A DNA stretch of 64,000 nucleotides from Pocillopora verrucosa (GCF_036669915.1 NC_089313.1:1440085-1504084), one strand, 5' to 3'; numbered from the stretch's first letter, positions 44,701 to 56,023 are shown. Numbers and translations: made by a program. Notes: generated by a model not told the origin, from the sequence alone.

Positions 44701-45784
44701 GTAAAGGAAGAGGAGCTGAAAAAAACCTTGGAAAACAGAGCTTCCCGCAACAAAGTATACCAGCAACGTATATGCAAGCTTTCTGTCTCATCACCGACAC
44801 TACCCAAATATGCTGATAGTGGCGTGTTCGAAAATATTCAGGAACAGCCACGTACAGAAGCAAGTAACTTCAATTGGAATCCAACACAAGAGCGCATGCG
44901 TGCCAATTACCTTTCGACGTGAGCCCCACGAAGACAAGCTTGGAGCCTCAAATGGGTGCTGAACAGTGGAGGCCTGGGAACGAAATGAATACCATCGGTG
45001 AAGAGCTTAAAGAGTTGAATTTACCTTCCATTGAGGATGACCCCACAGTGCGAGCAGTTCAAAAAATGGTTGCAGACGAAAATGCGTTGATAAGCCAGAA
45101 ACGAAAAGCGATTCAAAGGGTCAAGCCTCAGGTTTCTAGTACGGCTAAGAGTCAACCGCCAGGTAGGCTAGGAGTGTTCAGTCGCAATAAAATACCGAAA
45201 CAAAGAGGTCATCCAAGAAATAGTTCACTTGTGGAAGGTAAAAGAACCACAAGAAATTTCCTTCTCTGGATCAAAGTAACAAGAAAATGAAGAAGGATGC
45301 AAGAGGCAGGAACATCATCGCAAAGCTGAGCAACGACACGAGTTCTCACCACAACACATCGATTGTTGGTAACATAACAACCCCCCTACCTACCCCACAA
45401 AGGAATGTAACCCACCAAAATGATAAAAAATTCTACGTTAAAAAAGTGATACGGAAAAACACACACTATACCAAGACAATGAGGAACAGAGACGAAATAC
45501 CCGGCGAACCCGTCAATACACATAGACTTAACGATTCTGCGTATGAATTGCAAGACAAGTGGAATATTCAGAAAGGGCCGGTTCACACAAACATAACTTC
45601 TGCTGGAGTGTCTGCGGCTCTGAAAAGTACCAAGCACGGAAAACGAAAAGGGAAAACTTCCGCTGAAGAAAAAAGTTATGACGGATCACACCGCACTAAT
45701 GTCGTCAGTAATGTAAAAAGTGTCAAGAAAATCACAAAAGGAAAACTAAACGTCGCTGTCATTAAAGGAATCGCCCCAATATAA
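38783..45784 (+). CDS. SUEL-type lectin gene copy 3 with very long polar tail, tail frame-disrupted
   Basis: Exons: 38783-38873 (signal peptide MKKYLVTFVWLLSSLFI; phase 1), 39578-39637 (60-nt linker), 40073-40684 (two SUEL domains, fully open), 41037-45784 (tail). SUEL 1: SVIICAGQNKSLEC, AFWGRLSAEICPSEDGD, CDDKEYCEIPARH. SUEL 2: FVLCNGETTELQCGQGW, AYWGRDSPSTCP, CSGRESCIVTADD, HCPGIDKYALISYRC. In SUEL 1 the usual HCPGVNKY reads LNTAPVNKY, a local frame slip that costs one Cys. The ~1,580-codon tail is Ser/Lys/Asn/Glu-rich with short Leu-rich helices (LSDALDALTTRL, LQALQDILTRLIDNAM) and a His/Arg cluster (RDRRRKHHTHHRRHH, about 42265-42310). Frame changes occur near 41130, 41630, 42040, 42680, 42930, 43145, 43370, 43860, 44490, 44900 and 45280, each flanked by coding-like sequence. 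An in-frame upstream ATG (38681) would bury the signal peptide, so 38783 is preferred. Confidence 0.7.
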
Positions 45785-45836
45785 ATGGAACTGTTTTAAA
45801 ACAGAACCACGATAAACCATCAAACGTCACAAGCAA

Positions 45837-45842
45837 AATAAA
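45837..45842 (+). terminator. Polyadenylation signal AATAAA of SUEL copy 3
   Basis: An exact AATAAA lies 53 bases after the TAA stop at 45782-45784, in the position expected for the end of copy 3. Confidence 0.6.
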
Positions 45843-45909
45843 CTAGCGACTTAAACTTTAAATCCTTGCACGAGAGATCAGCCGGGTTACGTCATAAATG
45901 CATACTAGG

Positions 45910-46143
45910 TTAGCCCTTTAACCTCAAAGAGCGCTTGGACACTAATTTCTCCCCACAGTATCACCCATAAATCAAATTGTAAAGTTCATGATCAAAGTAA
46001 AGTCAAATACTAACCAATTTACAGAATGTCCCGATCGTTCTGAACAATTCGCGTTGGTTCAGTACACCTATAGGAAAAGTAAATGAGTACAGACTGTGGA
46101 GAATTTGAAATACCAATGTTAGGGTGTAATTTTAAGGGTGAAG
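45910..46143. mobile_element. Degenerate TTAA-type MITE copy
   Basis: It starts TTAGCCCTTTAACCTC and ends near AGGGTGTAATTTTAAGGGTG. The interior ACTAATTTCTCCCCACA and CAATGTTAGGGTGTAA blocks match the copy at 19371. The ends have diverged. Confidence 0.55.
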
Positions 46144-47891
46144 CAAATAGATTTCTTGGATCATCGTGATGTTAAAGATGTACAATGCGTTACTAGCGAA
46201 TAAATTGAAATGAGCTCCATGCTCCTACTACGATAAGTCTTTATTTTTAAATGCATATACGTTGAATGCTATCAATACAACATATCGCGTTGTAATCAAA
46301 AAGAGCGAGTGTGTGTGAAACAACCAGACTGCGTCGAAGTCTTATAATGAACAAATACAACTTTCAAGTTGGATTGTTAAGACATACAAACTAAATTTAA
46401 AATTATTACCCATCCAACTGAACAGCAATCATGCGACCTTCTGTAGAAGTAATTGAACGCACACTGTGTCAGAACCAAATCTCAGACATGACATACCTCA
46501 ATATTATTCTATCTCTTACACTCAACCGATCACCAGAATTAATAATGAAGGAATAAAGACACCGCCATAGTATTCCCTCATGTCGGTATACTATGAAAAA
46601 TTACAAAATAACAGATAGGTTCATCGACCTCTTTGGGTTCAGTTTGTTAATGATGAAATCAATTGTGTATCTACACATACATCGGCGACACTTTTCGGTA
46701 ATGATCAATGGTCAATGTCAGGATGCATTTATACTTTGTCAAAGTTATGAAATATAGCGAGAGTTGTTCACTAATTGAGAAATTAAGGGCAATGACTGTG
46801 ACAAAAGGAAGCCATAGCTAGTTGCGCTGGGTTTAAGTTTTTTTTCTATTTAAAAGCAGAAATATGTACGCCTCAGTTCCTCTCACTGAAATAATTTATT
46901 GATCTTATTTCATTTCAATTAAAACTTATCACCAAACCAAGATGTTTTATATGTATTTATAATCTCACCTGTAAATAAGTTGGCGGCAATACTATGAAAA
47001 TTATGTGCTACTCGCGTGATTAAGAAGTGACGAAGCAACTGTATAATTAACAGAACCTATGTGGTGAAAACCAACGGATAAAACATCAATCATTCTCATT
47101 GAGTCTTGGGTATAGTCGAATGCGTTTAACATGTATCATTTAGAATATAGCTGTTTTTTAGCTTGTAAAAAAGACACAAACTCTCTCTATCTCTCCCGGT
47201 TACAAAAATTCACAGTGAAATGGTGTAACAAAGATTTTTTATGGTATTTACTCCTATATGCAAAACGGAACACAACGCGGGTACAACAGTCAAATAATCA
47301 CACATCCAAAAATGTTTAAATTCTACACACAGTAACAGCAATCATTCTATGGTATAATAATACACGGTTCTGCGGTCTGAGTTAGAAGTAATATATCGCA
47401 GAAGAGGTAACAATGGAAATTTGTACACGTTAATATTCATCTTCTCTGCCCAAATTCCAGTAAAAAAGAAGGAAGCTGTAAATCAGTTCGAATCTATCGG
47501 CTGATTGTTGCTGATCGATAAAATTTAGCTTCCACAGTCTTGAAGTAATATCTAAGAGGTTTACATAAGTTTTAAATAAAAATCCAATCAGAGAAAAAAT
47601 GTCATGGTTGGCTGCTATTTACAAAGCGTTATTTGCACATCAGAATTATTAATTTTTTGACACGGCAATGAAATAGCGATCGATGTATGTAAAGTAAACC
47701 TGTGCCATTGAAACATATTTAAGACTGATGATTTTGCATCGGTGAGAAGCTGAGATAAAATAACGGCTGTGATCTAAACCGGAAGTTGTTATTTACTGAT
47801 CCATTTAAAATCTTAAACGGGTGTGAGCGGACTTTTATTTGCCAGACTGTCACGATGTCAATAAGGAAAGCGACCACCATAGCACAAAAAA

Positions 47892-50800
47892 ATGGCGGCC
47901 GTCAACTATGTTTTCATAATAATAGTAATTGTAATTTCTTCCTACATTACTGGAACTAAATCTGGAGGATTTTGTGATGTTCGGAGGAAGAGAATTGTCT
48001 CGTCTTTAGTACACGAAGGCTACAGTCATAACGAAGATCTGAAATGGTTTGCTCCGATCTCTCGTGTATCAACCATCGCAACATCGCCCGTCTACACAGA
48101 ATTGGCAAATCAGTGTACAATCGTGAATTGCTCGCCATTCAAATAACTGAAAATCCACGGATAAGGAAGCCAGGAAAACCGATGTTCAAATAGGTCGGAA
48201 CCATTGCACGGAAATGAAGCAGTGGGCAGACAAGTGCTGATTTATCTCATTGCTTACTTACTCGAAAATTATGGTCAAAACGATCGAGTCACTAAGTTGG
48301 TTAACAACACTGATATATTTATTATGCCTTCAATGAACCCGGATGGCTTGAAAAAGCAATAGAAGGTATTTGCCTTGGTGAAATTGGACGTCCTAATCGT
48401 AACGGGCTGTCGATATAAATCGTAATTTTCCCGATCAGTTCAATAATTGGAACGACTACAATGTCAGATCAGCCCAACCGGAAACAAAAGCCATGTTGAA
48501 GTGGATTCTGGAAACTCCTTTCGTATTGTCGGCGAATTTACACGGTGGGTCCCTTGTAGCAAGCTAGCCATATGATAGCAATAACGAACTCATAAGGTCT
48601 GGTGGATACAGCGCATCACCGGATGATAATCTCTTCAGACATTTAGCTAGCGTTTATGCCACGAAACACCCGACAATGGGTAAAATGGGGAAAAGAGACT
48701 GCACCCGTGGCCAGTTTACAGGGGGTATTACTAACGGTGCCTACTGGTATGATGTCTCGGGTGGCATGCAAGACGTCAACTACCTGATTAGCAATTGCTT
48801 TGAAATCACACTTGAATTATCCTGTTGTAAATATCCATCCAAAAGCCATTTGCCAAGAGAGTGGAATAACAATCGCGAGGCGTTGTTGGCATACATAGAA
48901 CAAGTGCATAGAGGAATCAAAGGGTTTGTCAAAGATCAACATGGGGTTGGTATCCAAAATGCAGTGGTTCATGTGCATGGAATAGATCATAACATAACAA
49001 CAACATTGCATGGTGACTTCTGGCGTCTTTTGTTGCCAGGGGTGTATACAGTCAGTGTTTATGCTTCAGGACACAATTGCCAAAACTGAGTAATGTTAGT
49101 GTGAGCTCTGAAGAAGCTACACCATTAGAATTTGTGTTAGAGAGAAATGAAAATCAGAGAGCTACCCCTTTGCGTCATGTTCCATGGCTCACAGAACGGT
49201 TCTTTAGAACCAGGAGAGATCTGTCTTCCAGCTCTCAACTTGCTAACCATAAAGTTGAAGTTCCCTTCACAAGTATCAGCCTTACCAGTACAGATTACAC
49301 TCAAGTTGTTAATGACTGGGAGAAACCGAGGATATTCAAAAACCATAATTTTCATGACATGACAACATTTCTACAGACAATAATAAAGTTGTATCCAAAT
49401 ATCACTAAGCTGTACTCAGTTGGAAAGTCAGTGCAAGGAAGGGAGTTGTGGGTGATTGAAATTACTGACAACCCAGGAATTCATGAACCAGGAGAACCAG
49501 AGTTTAAGTACGTTGGAAACATGCATGGTGACGAGGTTGTTGGAAGAGAAACCCTTTTGCTTTTAATTCAAGCCCTTTGTGAGAACTACGGCAAAGTACC
49601 TGCAATAACAGCACTTGTAGATTACACTCGCATCCATATCATGCCCTCAATGAACCCTGATGGATATGAGCGAGATACTCGTGAAAATGCCAGAAATGTT
49701 GATCTAAACAGAAACTTTCCAGACCAGTTTTGGCCATATATGAATAGGATTCACCAGCCAGAAACTTCTGCTGTCATGAAATGGATAACTTCCATGCCAT
49801 TTGTGCTGTCAGCAAATCTTCACGGGGGCTCCATTGTAGCAAACTATCCATATGACGATTCACCTGGCAAACAAAAAAGTTCATACAGCAGGAGCCCAGA
49901 TGATGCTGTCTTCCGACAGTTAGCATTGTCCTACTCCAAGGCACACCCTACTATGGGAGGAGGACGCCCTGTTCTGATTACCCGGATGAATATTTCAAAG
50001 ATGGTATTACTAATGGGGCAGAATGGTACAGTGTTATAGGTGGAATGCAAGACTACAACTATGTACACTCAAACTGCTTTGAAATTACTATAGAGATGAG
50101 TTGTGTGAAGTTTCCTCCTGAGTCTAAACTCAAATCCTATTGGGATGCCCATAAAGTGTCTCTTTTGACATTTATGTCTCAGGTCCACACTGGTGTGAAA
50201 GGCTTCATAAAAATGAGCAAGGGGTTGGAATTTCCCATGCCACCATTTCTCTTTCTGGAATAAGACATAACATCAGCACTGCCAATGATGGTGACTACTG
50301 GAGACTCCTAGTTCCAGGGAGCTACATTATTACTGCCTCTGCTGCAGGTTACATTTCTTCTACCCAAAGTGTTGTTGTTCCTTCTGGTCTAGCTACAGAA
50401 CTAAATTTTGTATTGAGACAGGTTGGACAGCCCTCAATTGCCACAGAGAAGATACCCCTCCAAAGTTTCACTACACAAAAACTTTATCCTGTGGAAACAA
50501 TACAACCCCTCAAGAAACAGCTTTTTCCCAACAAACCTCTGTACCTCAGCCAACTTCGAGTTCTGTTGCTTCAAGTCCTGCGGAAATAAAATCAACTGTT
50601 AAAGTCCTGGTCCCTTCTCCATCAGTAGGTAGGTTGAATTTAATCTTATCTAGTATGTTTAAGTTTACACCTCTCAGAAAAAAAAAACTGGTTTATTTCT
50701 GTCTATATGCCAAAAAATGGTTGGAAAATAATTAAATTGTCAAGAGGTGGTTTATCTCTTTGGCTGCTTGGAGTTGAATAGCACTCGTAATCACTTCCAA

Positions 50801-53800
50801 ACCGCCAATCAGCATGCAATAACAATGTCACCCTCAAGTACTCATTAAGGCTAGGAGAATAAAGGGAATTATCACCACCTAAAGAAGCTCTTGATTGTTA
50901 AACAAATTCTCCTTGTCAGCACCTTAGGAAATGCATAGGTTACAGTATTGAGAATGCATACTGATGTTAGGATGGAAAGGGTTTAAGATACATCATATTG
51001 AACATGAGATACACAAAAAGAACAACAAATAAGAGAGCACAAGAACAATGTAAGATGTCCTACTAGTTTGGATTAACCCTTTAACTCCCAGAAGTGATTA
51101 ACATAAAACTTCTCCCTACAATATCCATACATTCTTCAGCAAACAGGTAATGAGAATATTCAAACTTATCAGGTAGAAGCTGCTGTATTGATCTAGCACC
51201 AAGTTCTCATAAATAATTTACAAGGAAATGTGTAGCAGCTACAGGGGAGAATTAACAATTTCAGATCTTGGGAGTTAAAGGGTTAAGAGTCCTCATGGTA
51301 GCTTTTCCATCTAGGAATGTTAGAAATTAAAGAATGTTTATTTTATGGAAAGCCTGTGAAATATAAGAGGACAAACAGAAAGTTTTACCATCCTGTTTAG
51401 GATTAAAAAAAGTACCAAAATGCTCTTATATCATTAACCCACATACTCTAATGTCATTTTGGATAAGATACAAACCAGTTTTTTTTCATATTTCCTTCAC
51501 CAGACTTGTCGGTGAATTACTCTCAACACAATTACCAGCAGCTGACATCTTTTCTTAAAGAGCAAGCTAACAAGTGTTCTAGCATAACCAAGCTGACAAC
51601 TATTGGAACTAGCCGTGAAGGAAGGGAAATCTATTCGTGGGTAATGACAGTGATGTCTGCACATGAAGCAGGTAAAGCTCATGTTGGACTTGTTGGTAGT
51701 TTACAAGGAACTGACATAACTGGGAAAGAGCTGCTTCTTAAAATGATTGAGTACCTTTGCAACAAATATCAAGGAAAGGACGATAGTGTCACCAAACTTC
51801 TTCAGAGCACAGTTCTTCACATTGTTCCAGCAGTAGATCTTGATGGAAATGAAAAGGCAAGAGAGGGTGATTGTAGTGGAATAATGGAACCTAAAGATGA
51901 CTTATCAAGAAGTTTTTATTTCAACCTAACTCAGAGCAAGCAGAGTACACTGCCAAAGAATATTGAAGAGGTGAGATGTGGTGATTTTTACTTAGATGTT
52001 TTATTCTTAATGTTGACAGTAGTGAGTGGCATCAAAGGGGAAAGGAAAATTAGTTGCAACCAGAGCATGGTGGAATACAAGTAAACCTTGCTCTTGGGAT
52101 CTTTCTCTTCCTCCTGCCACTAGGAGGTTGAAAGAGGAGGAACCATTCAATTTAGGCTGGTGATAAAGGGGCTTGTAAGAGCTTCAGCTGTGAAAAAACT
52201 GTTCCCTTCTCCCTGCTACCATCTCTATAAAAATGGAAGCAGCATAGGATAGTGTTTGTTTGCCTATCAGTTTCTTGAATGTCAGGTTAAGATCTCAAGA
52301 TTAGCCAACAAACTTTTCCTGTTGCTTAGATCTGTGGTTAAAGTGGAAGGATTTTTAAGACAAAAATTTAAACTGATACCTAGAATGTTTCTTTTATTCT
52401 AGTTTCTTCAGTCAGCCGCTGATGAACCTCAGGAAGTTAAACATTTGAAAAAGTGGATGAACGAGCATAACTTTGTACTTCTGGCTGACTTTAGTGGAGG
52501 TGAATTGGTGGCAAGGTGAGGAGTGCAAAATTGTTTCTTTTGTTTTGCGGGGAGGGGGAAGTTGTTGTTGTTGTTATAAATCTTATTTCATAATTATCTT
52601 ATTTCTTATATTCTCATGTAAAAATAACACTTTTTTTATCGTACAACAACTTGAAGTGTCATTCTGCCATTTCTTTCGTCCAAACAGTTCAGACAAACGA
52701 GACAAGCGCGAAGCGAGCGCAACGGGTGACTCAAGCGCAAGTGGAGAAGACTGGAAACAAATACGTCCACAGGGAAACCAGACTTTTTTTGTCACGCTTC
52801 TCGCCTAGCGCGTTCTCACCCCCGTGCTTGTCCGGCACTTACTGCAGCTTGTCTGAAAAACGTAATTGATGACGCCTATCCCGTGGGCAACTTGAAATCG
52901 AGTTCCATCCTTTGCCTAAATATAATCTTCCACTTCATTTCACAGGTATCCCATGAGCGTCCATACCTCCCACAGTGAATATGTGAAAGGTTCGGTGACA
53001 ACAGATGACAAGTTATTTAAAGAGCTTGCTCTTAGCTATTCCACGAAGCATCCCACAATGTCATATGGAAGCAGTTGTAATGAATCTGCCGCTGGGTTTC
53101 CAAATGGAATAGTGAATGGGGCACAGTGGAAAGAGGCTTATTACACCATGCAGGACTACGCCTATTTGAGTCTGGGCATTCCACAACTCTCGTTCTTCAT
53201 TTCCTGTTGCAAGTACCCACCGCTCAAAGAACTAGATAGTATTTGGGAGGCAAATCGTCAGGCGCTGTTAGGCTTTTTAGAAAAAGCTCATCAAGGAGTA
53301 CAAGGTGTTATTCACAACCTAGATCACCGTCCGGTAAATGACACTACAGTCACAATAAGGAGCCCAAACGCAGACATTGTCCTCAAACAAAATGGAGCAA
53401 AATTCTATCGACCTCTTGCCAAGGGGAAGTATAAGATCACTGTGAATGCACCGGGTTATTCAAGTACTACCAAAGAGGTGACGATCAGTGAAGGTTTAAG
53501 GGCAAACATCATGTTTAATTTGCATAAAATACCACGATTTTTCCATCATAAATATGCCGCCATGGAGAGGTTTCTTCGAAACATATCGTCCACATGTCCA
53601 GGCATCACAAGGCTGTACAGCATTGGACAAACTGTTCAGTTCCGCAATATCTGGGTCATGGAGATCTCAGATAACCCCGGAGTTCATGAACCAGGGGAGC
53701 CAGAGTTTAGCTATGTGGGTGGCGTCCATGGTAATGAAGTAGTTGGTAAAGAGATGCTGCTGATGATGATTCAGCATCTGTGTTTGAGTTACGGTAAAGA

Positions 53801-56023
53801 TGACTTGGTCACGCGGTTGGTAAACAGCACTAGAATACATATCTTGCCTGCCCTGAACTCAGATGGATACGAACTGGCCTCCGAAGGAGACTGTTCATCG
53901 GACAAGGGAAGGAATAATGCTAGAGACGTGGATATCAACGCTGATTTTCCGGGTATGTTCTCGTCTTTGAATTCAAAATAATCTCATTAAGGAGCATTTG
54001 ATGAATCGTTTCGTGTCCAAGGTGATGTTTTTGTATAGGACTCATTGAGCACTAATTCAAAACAGTCAAATTTCCATAGATACCTCGTAGTATAAGCTTC
54101 GTAACAACCATTCCATCCTTTCAACTCCTAAGGTTAGTTTTTAACTTTCGTGGATGGTTACATTACATTTCCTCTCAAATAAGTTCTGAATTGGGCGCTA
54201 AATCAAAATGACACCATCTAACTGACCAGGTCTCATAACCTGTTTGCTGGATAAGATGTCGATGTTGTAAGGAGAAGTGAAATGTTAATCAGTTGAGGGT
54301 TTGATGTCTATCTGTACGTTTACCAATGTACTGATACGTTTCGCTATTCCAATCACCGGTCTGCTGGATGATGCACTAGTGTTGCAAGAAGAGATCGAGG
54401 TTAAAACACTTCTGGAAGTAGTAGGGTTGGTTCTTCTATACGTTTGTCCTTCACAGTATGCCGCTAATTTATGGAAGATGTCGCACACTAGAAACTCTCT
54501 TCTGCCTTTGGGTGTCCAGTTCATCTTTTGGCGATACACATATAGCACATTCAATTATCTTGCTGTTGTTGTGTTTTACAGAGTCTTCTGAGTCATCGCA
54601 AAAGGTTTTGGAGGCTGAAACAAACGCCATAGTAAAGTGGAGTAAGAAATATCCGTTTGTATTGGCGGCCAGTTTATATGGAGGTTCACTTGTTGCAAGC
54701 TATCCCTTTGATGCCCACCCTAAGGGTCGCTCACTTCCCCACCCTACCAATGACGACGACGTCTTCCGTTACTTAGCAAGTACTTATGCTAACTCACATC
54801 CATCGATGCATTATGGGAAGCCGTTATGTCCAGGCCCTTCGGTCGGGGAGGAGTTTCCTAAAGGTATCACAAATGGAGCAGCTTGGAAGAGCAAGGAAGG
54901 TGGCATGAAAGATTACATGTACCAAAATTCCAACTGTTTTGAGATCGGAATACACATGGGCTGTTGTAAATTTCCCTACGCACAGGAGTTGGAGCATCAT
55001 TGGAAAGAACACAAGGACCCTCTGTTCTTTTTTGTGTTTCAGGTAAGGAACATAACTCTTCGAAAATTAAACTTTGCTTTTCGCACCGTCAACTTCATGC
55101 AGATGGGAGAACATGAGAACTTTAGTTCCTGAACTCTAATGAATACATCGCGACGCGAGCCACCCGCGCACACACGATGCGAGCCACTTAACCGTACCTA
55201 GTACTGTACCGTACCGTACCTCATTACAGACATGATGAAGGTTCACCTTCACCGCGTCTCTCTTCCAGTATACTCGAAGTATGGCTAGTCACCAATTATT
55301 TGGGGAACTTGAAAAAAGTTATGGAATAAGTATCTAGTTTGAAACGAGGATGCCTTTAGTCTTTTCTTCGTAAAGATCTGAGCAGAATTAACTCTCTCTC
55401 TATTTTGTGATACCTCTGACCGATGAACTTAATTTAATATAAATCAGCTGTATTCTTGTCTTTTATCTTTTTATATTCTATGAGTGATAAGATGCTGTTT
55501 TCTTTTTGGGCAGGTTCATCGAGGTGTAAAAGGCTTCGTTTATGATGATGCAGGCTCCCCTATCTCTAACGCAGTAATCTCAGTAGAAGGCCGTGATCAT
55601 GACGTCACAACTACCAAAGACGGCGATTTTTGGCGAATTCTTACTCCAGGGAAGTATAAAGTTTCCGCTTCAGCGCCAGAGCGGCAAAAAGTGACGTTGG
55701 ACGTCCAAGTTCATCCAAATGAGCCTGCGTTACAAGTTAAATTTACCCTGCCTCGACAACATTTAGTGTTTGGCCTACCAGCGGCTGTTATGGTGGGAAT
55801 ATGCGTCCTGGTAGCAGCAGTGTTCCTCCTATTTGTCATAGGACTGTGGCGTTTGGCGCGTTACAGAAAACAACTCACCGTGCGGAGAAATGGATATTTG
55901 ATGGATTTTGAACACGAACGATCGATAAATTCGTTTAATTCTAAGGCGTTACTGAACAATGAGTATTCAGATGATACTGACGATGACGAAGAGGATATAG
56001 TTTTAGAGAATGTCAGACGATAA
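47892..56023 (+). CDS. CPD: Carboxypeptidase D-like, four carboxypeptidase units, 5' exon frame-disrupted
   Basis: Exons: 47892-50628 (no intron), 51504-51970, 52403-52515, 52946-53952, 54582-55042, 55514-56023; about 1,764 residues if frame is restored in the first exon. The start gives signal peptide [21 protein letters not shown]. Four M14 metallocarboxypeptidase plus transthyretin-like units follow, then a transmembrane helix ([22 protein letters not shown]) and an acidic cytoplasmic tail. Vertebrate CPD has three units; it removes C-terminal Lys/Arg from convertase-cut proteins in the trans-Golgi. Units 1-2 keep [21 protein letters not shown] and ITLE/ITIE; units 3-4 have lost catalytic residues. 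Exon 1 carries two Tyr-to-TAG codons (48191, 48565) and several frameshifts. Confidence 0.85.
48020..49080 (+). pseudogene. CPD unit 1 with two TAG codons and several frameshifts
   Basis: Family motifs appear in changing frames: [49 protein letters not shown], then INRNFPDQF after a shift near 48415, [35 protein letters not shown], and the transthyretin-like [21 protein letters not shown] at 48191-48193 replaces the Tyr of FKYVG, and TAG at 48565-48567 replaces the Tyr of VASYPYD. Other breaks lie near 48060, 48205, 48350 and 49075. All catalytic residues survive in the sequence, so loss is recent or is a consensus artefact. Confidence 0.75.
49330..50460 (+). CDS. CPD unit 2, catalytic residues present, frameshifts near 49965 and 50210
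   Basis: The unit is open from 49077 to about 49965: [28 protein letters not shown], split into conserved motifs [12 protein letters not shown] (zinc His and Glu), [17 protein letters not shown] (substrate Asn-Arg) and [15 protein letters not shown] (zinc His). After a one-base slip at about 49965 it continues [22 protein letters not shown] (catalytic Glu) and VHTGVKGF. A second slip near 50210 restores [13 protein letters not shown] and [14 protein letters not shown]. It is the best candidate for enzymatic activity in this gene. Confidence 0.8.
50749..50986. mobile_element. Degenerate TTAA-type MITE in a CPD intron
   Basis: Interior blocks CAAATTCTCCTTGTCAGCACC and GAGAATGCATACTGATGTTAGG match the copy at 19371. 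The right end AAAGGGTTTAA is partly preserved; the left end is lost. Confidence 0.55.
51073..51286. mobile_element. TTAA-ended MITE, best preserved copy (214 bp)
   Basis: It starts TTAACCCTTTAACTCCCA and ends with its exact reverse complement, TGGGAGTTAAAGGGTTAA, an 18-bp perfect pair. A TTAA target with a CCCTTT start is the signature of piggyBac-type elements; no transposase is encoded. Confidence 0.85.
51504..53530 (+). CDS. CPD unit 3, inactive pseudo-carboxypeptidase
   Basis: Exons 51504-51970, 52403-52515 and the first part of 52946-53952. The fold is clear ([64 protein letters not shown]) but the active site is gone. HGNE becomes QGTD, NRNF becomes SRSF, LHGGS becomes FSGGE, and the catalytic Glu region reads FFISCC. 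This parallels the inactive third unit of vertebrate CPD. The introns are phase 0 and phase 2 and the frame is intact. Confidence 0.85.
53530..55740 (+). CDS. CPD unit 4, partly degenerate active site
   Basis: It is encoded by the end of exon 52946-53952 plus 54582-55042 and 55514-56023. It keeps [10 protein letters not shown] (zinc ligands) and [12 protein letters not shown]. However, NRNF reads NADF, the third zinc His is Tyr ([14 protein letters not shown]), and the catalytic Glu is replaced in [11 protein letters not shown] complete transthyretin-like fold ([18 protein letters not shown] to [10 protein letters not shown]) follows, then the membrane segment. It is probably non-catalytic. 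Confidence 0.82.
54110..54300. mobile_element. Degenerate TTAA-type MITE in a CPD intron
   Basis: It contains CTTTCAACTCCTAAGG at the left, ACCTGTTTGCTGGATAAG and TGTTGTAAGGAGAAGTG inside, and TTAATCAGTTGAGGGTTT at the right, matching other copies. It is strongly diverged. Confidence 0.5.

Larger units (their letters stand above)
45785..47891. other. Intergenic region, SUEL copy 3 to carboxypeptidase D
   Basis: No gene is visible. It is AT-rich and contains one degenerate MITE copy (about 45910-46143). The bases just before 47892 precede the ATG of the next gene. Confidence 0.5.

Noticed and set aside
41037-45784. Programmed ribosomal frameshifting as the explanation for the broken SUEL tail
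   Set aside because: About eleven shifts in different directions without a common slippery motif fit decay or consensus error far better.
55150-55260. GTACC-repeat patch in a CPD intron
   Set aside because: It is a short low-complexity stretch without evidence of function.
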